DNA from: Campylobacterota bacterium
GTDB taxonomy: Bacteria > Campylobacterota > Campylobacteria > Campylobacterales > Nitratiruptoraceae
Length of the DNA stretch: 41,033 nt
Assembly: GCA_009659895.1 (NCBI GenBank)
Contig: PUXX01000041.1
Span: forward strand, 1 to 41,033
Direction of reading: 5' to 3'
The first letter of the stretch is position 1. Every line of letters begins with the position of its first letter. The notes beneath the pieces were generated by a model, which searched no databases, was not told the origin of the DNA, and saw nothing but the letters and a program-made list of their open reading frames with translations. A program made the translations under genes and the position numbers. Shown here in pieces: positions 37,412 through 41,033 of this stretch.

Positions 37412-38249
37412 CGCCGCTTTGGCTCTTGCTTTGAGCGCAGCGAGCGAAAAGGATGTGATCAAGTTCATCAAGCGAGGGCTTGAATCCAATCCCACTATCA
37501 AAGTCTATGAGGTCAAGATCAAAGAGAAACAGGAGCTTGAGCGCCCCAAGGGATGGGAAGCCTATGTGGTCGATTTTACTATCGGTATTCGCCGCGGCTC
37601 TCAAGAGCAAAATATCACCCAAACGGACATTCTCTTCACGCACGATAGATTCGTAGCTCCAGATCTGATGGATATCAAGACCAATAGAAGCCTCAAGGAC
37701 AGGATCGTACTCAGTCTGGATGAGAGCTACTACGACAAGGCCCATCACCTCTATGGTAGTGAGCGGGCTAAGCACAAGATCGTCGTCTTTAGCGATCCGC
37801 TCTGTCCTTTTTGTCGGGAGGTGGTGCCAAGACTCTTTGATGTGGCCAAAAAACATCCCGATCTCTTTGCGCTGTACTACTACCATCTGCCTATAGAGTC
37901 ACTCCATCCAGCCTCCATTCCTCTAGCCAAAGCGATCATCTATCTCAAGGCCAAAGGGAACAAAGAGGCGATAGAGAAGATCTACAAGACCGATTTTGAC
38001 TATGAAGAGAAGGATGAGAAAAAGGTCCTCCAAGAGCTTCATAAGAAGCTTGGCATCAGGCTCACCACCGCACAGATCAACGAGCCGTGGGTAGTCGAGG
38101 AGCTAGAGCAAGATCGCAAAAAGGCCAAGAAACTCATGATTCGAGGTACGCCGGCGGTCTTCTTTGATGGGAAGTTTGATCGCAGACGCAACGCGTATGA
38201 AAAATATCTACCCAAAGAGCAGAACCTGACAAAAAGCGAGACCAAATGA
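37374..38249 (+). CDS. periplasmic thioredoxin-fold (DsbC/DsbG-like) disulfide oxidoreductase
   Basis: Signal peptide; 'KHKIVVFSDPLCPFCREVVPRLFDVAKKHPD' CPFC active site; 'RGTPAVFFDGKFD' cis-Pro loop. Confidence 0.88.
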   Translation: MRMSLTLRLLSVSAALALALSAASEKDVIKFIKRGLESNPTIKVYEVKIKEKQELERPKGWEAYVVDFTIGIRRGSQEQNITQTDILFTHDRFVAPDLMDIKTNRSLKDRIVLSLDESYYDKAHHLYGSERAKHKIVVFSDPLCPFCREVVPRLFDVAKKHPDLFALYYYHLPIESLHPASIPLAKAIIYLKAKGNKEAIEKIYKTDFDYEEKDEKKVLQELHKKLGIRLTTAQINEPWVVEELEQDRKKAKKLMIRGTPAVFFDGKFDRRRNAYEKYLPKEQNLTKSETK

Positions 38250-39181
38250 GGCTGGTGATCGCTACTAGAGGAAGCAAACTGGCCCTTTGGCAGTCCAATC
38301 ATATCAAAGAGGAGCTTGAAAAGCTGGGCCATGAGGTGGAGCTCAAAATCTTCAAGACCAAAGGGGATAAGATCTTGGATACTCCCCTGGCTCTCATCGG
38401 CGGTAAGGGGCTCTTTACCAAAGAGCTCGAAGATGCAATGCTTCGAGGCGAAGCCCATCTGGCGGTCCATAGCCTCAAAGATGTGCCGACCGAGCTTCCC
38501 GAAGGCCTCCTGTTAGGTGCCGTGACCAAAAGAGAGGTGGTCAATGACGCCTTCTTGAGCCAAAACTATCCTAGCATCGAGGATCTTCCGCCAAACGCCG
38601 TGGTAGGGACTACGTCCCTTAGACGCAGGATGCAGCTGCTCCACTATCGTCCAGATCTGAGTATCAAAGATCTAAGAGGCAATGTCGACACACGGATACG
38701 CAAGCTCAAAGAGGGAGAGTTTGATGCTATTATCCTAGCTTACGCCGGGCTCAAGCGCCTTGGCTTTTTGGATGCGGTGGAGCATATCGAGCCCATCGAT
38801 GAGAGCCTGATGATACCGGCGATGGGGCAGGCGGCACTGGGGATAGAGTGTGTGCCCGATGTCTTGGATATCGTCAAAGAGCTCGACGATGAGAAGAGCC
38901 ATATAGAAACCCATATCGAAAGAGAGTTCGTCGATCGCTTGCAAGGAGGCTGCCAGGTGCCCATAGGCGTCAGAGCCCAGGTCCTCGACAACGGCGATAT
39001 CGTCGCCAAAGCGGTCATAGGGCTGCCTGATGGGAGCGAACTGCTCAAGGAGAAGATCTTTGGCAGTGTGGAAAACTACCAAGAGCTTGGCAAAGAGCTG
39101 GCGGAGTCTATGATCGAGGCTGGAGCCAAGGAGCTTTTGCAAAGAGCTGAGAAGATGGCATTTAGCGAGCATAAGCGATGA
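38246..39181 (+). CDS. hemC: hydroxymethylbilane synthase
   Basis: 'IATRGSKLALWQSNHIKEELE', 'VHSLKDVPTELPEGL', 'TSLRRRMQLLHYRPDL', 'LQGGCQVPIGVRA'. Confidence 0.97.
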   Translation: MRLVIATRGSKLALWQSNHIKEELEKLGHEVELKIFKTKGDKILDTPLALIGGKGLFTKELEDAMLRGEAHLAVHSLKDVPTELPEGLLLGAVTKREVVNDAFLSQNYPSIEDLPPNAVVGTTSLRRRMQLLHYRPDLSIKDLRGNVDTRIRKLKEGEFDAIILAYAGLKRLGFLDAVEHIEPIDESLMIPAMGQAALGIECVPDVLDIVKELDDEKSHIETHIEREFVDRLQGGCQVPIGVRAQVLDNGDIVAKAVIGLPDGSELLKEKIFGSVENYQELGKELAESMIEAGAKELLQRAEKMAFSEHKR

Positions 39182-39408
39182 GATGGATCTTGCTGGCTGG
39201 AGTAGTGCTCTTTAGCGGGTGCATGGACTTTGGCAGAGTCAATCCTAAAATATTTAAAAAAAGCGGTGGTAAGTACACCATAGAGTGTGGCAAGAACTTC
39301 GATCTATGCCAGGAAAAGGCCAGGTATCGATGCGGAGCCGTAGGATACAAGATCCTATCCAAAGAGAAAAGCGCCGATGGATGGCGCATAGAAATAGAAT
39401 GCAGGTAA
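39178..39408 (+). CDS. small Cys-containing lipoprotein, 76 aa
   Basis: Lipobox LFSGC; ECGKNFDLCQEKARYRCG...IECR; 4-nt overlap with hemC stop. Confidence 0.75.
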   Translation: MRWILLAGVVLFSGCMDFGRVNPKIFKKSGGKYTIECGKNFDLCQEKARYRCGAVGYKILSKEKSADGWRIEIECR

Positions 39409-39412
39409 GAAG

Positions 39413-39898
39413 ATGGAACTAAAAATCACACAATACGACCCAAACAATATCCCAAACGAAGCCGATATCCCTTTGCCAGATCCCAGATTTTACGAAGCGG
39501 TCGGCGGTGAAGAGGGCTTTAGGAAGCTTATTAGTGAATTTTACGATCGCATCGTAGAGAGCGATATCGCCTTTTTCTTCCCCCAAGAAGATGAGGAGAT
39601 CGAGCGCATCAAGGAGCACAACGGCAAGTACTTCGCCGAGATCGCAGGTGGTCCCAAACGCTATAGCCAGGAGATGGGCCATATCGATCAGATCAAGATG
39701 CACGAGCCCTTTAGCATCACGCCAAAACACCGCATCGAGTGGCTGGGCACCTGGAAGGAGGTGCTCGAAACCTTCGCCAAGGATGTGGATCCAAATCTCA
39801 CCCAGAGCTACTTTCGCTATCTCGACGAATACTCCAAACTCCTCGTCAACCGTCCAAAAGACCTTCGAGGTGGCGACTACCGCAAAGCCAAGGTCTAA
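39413..39898 (+). CDS. truncated hemoglobin, group II-like
   Basis: 'FYEAVGGEEGFRKLISEFYDRI', 'GGPKRYSQEMGH...KMHEPFSITPKHRIEWLGTWKEVL' (candidate proximal His in KMHEPF). Confidence 0.88.
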   Translation: MELKITQYDPNNIPNEADIPLPDPRFYEAVGGEEGFRKLISEFYDRIVESDIAFFFPQEDEEIERIKEHNGKYFAEIAGGPKRYSQEMGHIDQIKMHEPFSITPKHRIEWLGTWKEVLETFAKDVDPNLTQSYFRYLDEYSKLLVNRPKDLRGGDYRKAKV

Positions 39899-39903
39899 TC
39901 CCC

Positions 39904-39917
39904 GCCGCTTTTGCGGC
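39904..39917 (+). terminator. small GC hairpin GCCGC-TTTT-GCGGC after globin gene
   Basis: Perfect 5-bp stem with TTTT loop starting 6 bp after the globin stop; no long T tract follows, so a weak terminator candidate. Confidence 0.4.
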
Positions 39918-39981
39918 ACATTTCTCAAACTAGACACAATCTGACTCTTTGGGATAGTATGATTTTACCAAAGGAGTCGAC

Positions 39982-40758
39982 ATGCTACTACAATTCAAAA
40001 ATCTCAACTCATTCATAGAGCTCTCCCCGGCGCAGGAAACCAAGATGCAGGAGTTGGTAGAGCATATCAGTAGTACTGATAGAGTGCAAGTCTATTTCGT
40101 CGACGAAGCGGCGATCGACAGATATCTCAGAAAGCACAAATACGAAGGTATCGAGCATATGGACAATCCCATCACGGAGTGGCTGGGATTTTATACAAGA
40201 GGGTTCGATCGCTGGACCCAAAAAGAGTATGCTTCGATCCATCTCTGTCTCGAAAAGATAGAGATGCTCGTCTCTACCCAAAAAGAGTTCGAGTATCTGG
40301 TGGCAAAAGTGCTGATACATGAGATAGCCCATATGCTTTTCGATCGTGACGATCTAAAAAATGCCAGATCGTTGAGATTTCATACGGTATGCGAGACTTT
40401 GGAAGAGTCGTTCGCCAATCTTTATACTCTGCAGTTTTTCCGGGATCTTAGGAATGAAGCGAACAACTATTTCGACGAGTTCTATGATTTTGACGAGCTT
40501 TTTTTCTATGTGGTCTCTTTCGTGCGCAAGCAGCCTCCACAATACAAATTCGGTTACGATCTCTTTCGCCTGGGCTATACCTATGATCTTTGGCTAAACA
40601 GAAGAGCGACATGCGCGCTTCTCGACCATGATGAGTCCAGGAAGATTTTGAGTACTATCTGGTCGGGCAAAGGTGATGAAGAGATAGTGGAGGCGATGAG
40701 GCCCTTTGAGGAAAAAGTGCGACTAAAGGAAGCTTTGTATAGATTTTTAAATATATAA
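39982..40758 (+). CDS. uncharacterised zincin-like protein (HExxH)
   Basis: 'VLIHEIAHMLFDRDDL' HExxH (codons 40318-40332) plus downstream 'ETLEESFANLYTL' possible third ligand; SD AAGGAG. Confidence 0.78.
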   Translation: MLLQFKNLNSFIELSPAQETKMQELVEHISSTDRVQVYFVDEAAIDRYLRKHKYEGIEHMDNPITEWLGFYTRGFDRWTQKEYASIHLCLEKIEMLVSTQKEFEYLVAKVLIHEIAHMLFDRDDLKNARSLRFHTVCETLEESFANLYTLQFFRDLRNEANNYFDEFYDFDELFFYVVSFVRKQPPQYKFGYDLFRLGYTYDLWLNRRATCALLDHDESRKILSTIWSGKGDEEIVEAMRPFEEKVRLKEALYRFLNI

Positions 40759-40800
40759 TTTATAAAAAAAATTAACAAAAACAAAGGAAGAAGAATTATC

Positions 40801-41033
40801 ATGGGACATTTTTTATTTATAGGAAACCCAAAGGATGGTTGGGATGATTGGAAAGAGGATTTGAAAAAAGGCGTTTCCGTGTGGGAAAGAGTATTTGGAG
40901 GCAAGAACTATCAAGGAGTTGAAGTCGGGGATATCGGGTTTATCAAGCTCTCGCTCGGTGGGGTGGATAAATCAAAAATCATAGCGAAAGTACAGATTGC
41001 CAGTATCGACGATAGTGGTAAAGTGACGCTTAA
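40801..41033 (+). CDS. partial ORF, possible EVE/PUA-like N-terminal domain (3'-truncated by window)
   Basis: Manual translation: MGHFLFIGNPKDGWDDWKEDLKKGVSVWERVFGGKNYQGVEVGDIGFIKLSLGGVDKSKIIAKVQIASIDDSGKVTL, open to window end; AAGGAAG SD upstream. Confidence 0.6.
   Translation, partial: MGHFLFIGNPKDGWDDWKEDLKKGVSVWERVFGGKNYQGVEVGDIGFIKLSLGGVDKSKIIAKVQIASIDDSGKVTL

Noticed and set aside
1-41033. CRISPR arrays, IS elements, tRNA/rRNA genes
   Set aside because: No periodic repeats, transposase motifs or RNA-gene signatures seen; intergenic gaps are mostly too short.
1-41033. Apparent abundance of GATC / ATCGAT tetramers
   Set aside because: Likely follows from frequent ATC-GAT codon pairs; cannot be judged without a count against a codon-shuffled background.

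Overview
The window is a gene-dense stretch with short or no intergenic gaps. It looks like a chromosomal segment of a Campylobacterota (Epsilonproteobacteria) species: ftsY/radA, rny, argB/cutA/thrC, ppiD-ftsA-ftsZ, bioA-rsmH, and a polyprenyl synthase-hemA-proS-fxsA-hemC order that I recall from Campylobacter/Helicobacter. Taxonomy is inferred from recall only. I support about 44 protein-coding genes. I found no rRNA, tRNA, CRISPR array or transposase. Most of the window is core metabolism and division. The points most worth a second look are: (i) an lpxK whose conserved N-terminus lies upstream of any canonical start codon; (ii) a small FtsL/DivIC-like bitopic protein directly after rsmH; (iii) a 92-aa protein in the position of the H. 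pylori HP0242 (DUF2018) family, known for an intertwined fold; (iv) an 89-nt out-of-frame overlap between a 5-FCL gene and rny; (v) mlaE and mlaF homologs separated by about 22 kb; (vi) an 8-bp inverted repeat bracketing an M48 protease promoter; (vii) at the right edge, an uncharacterised HExxH zincin-like protein followed by a truncated ORF with an EVE/PUA-like N-terminus that is absent from the ORF track. That edge could be the start of an accessory or defence region, but the window ends before this can be judged.
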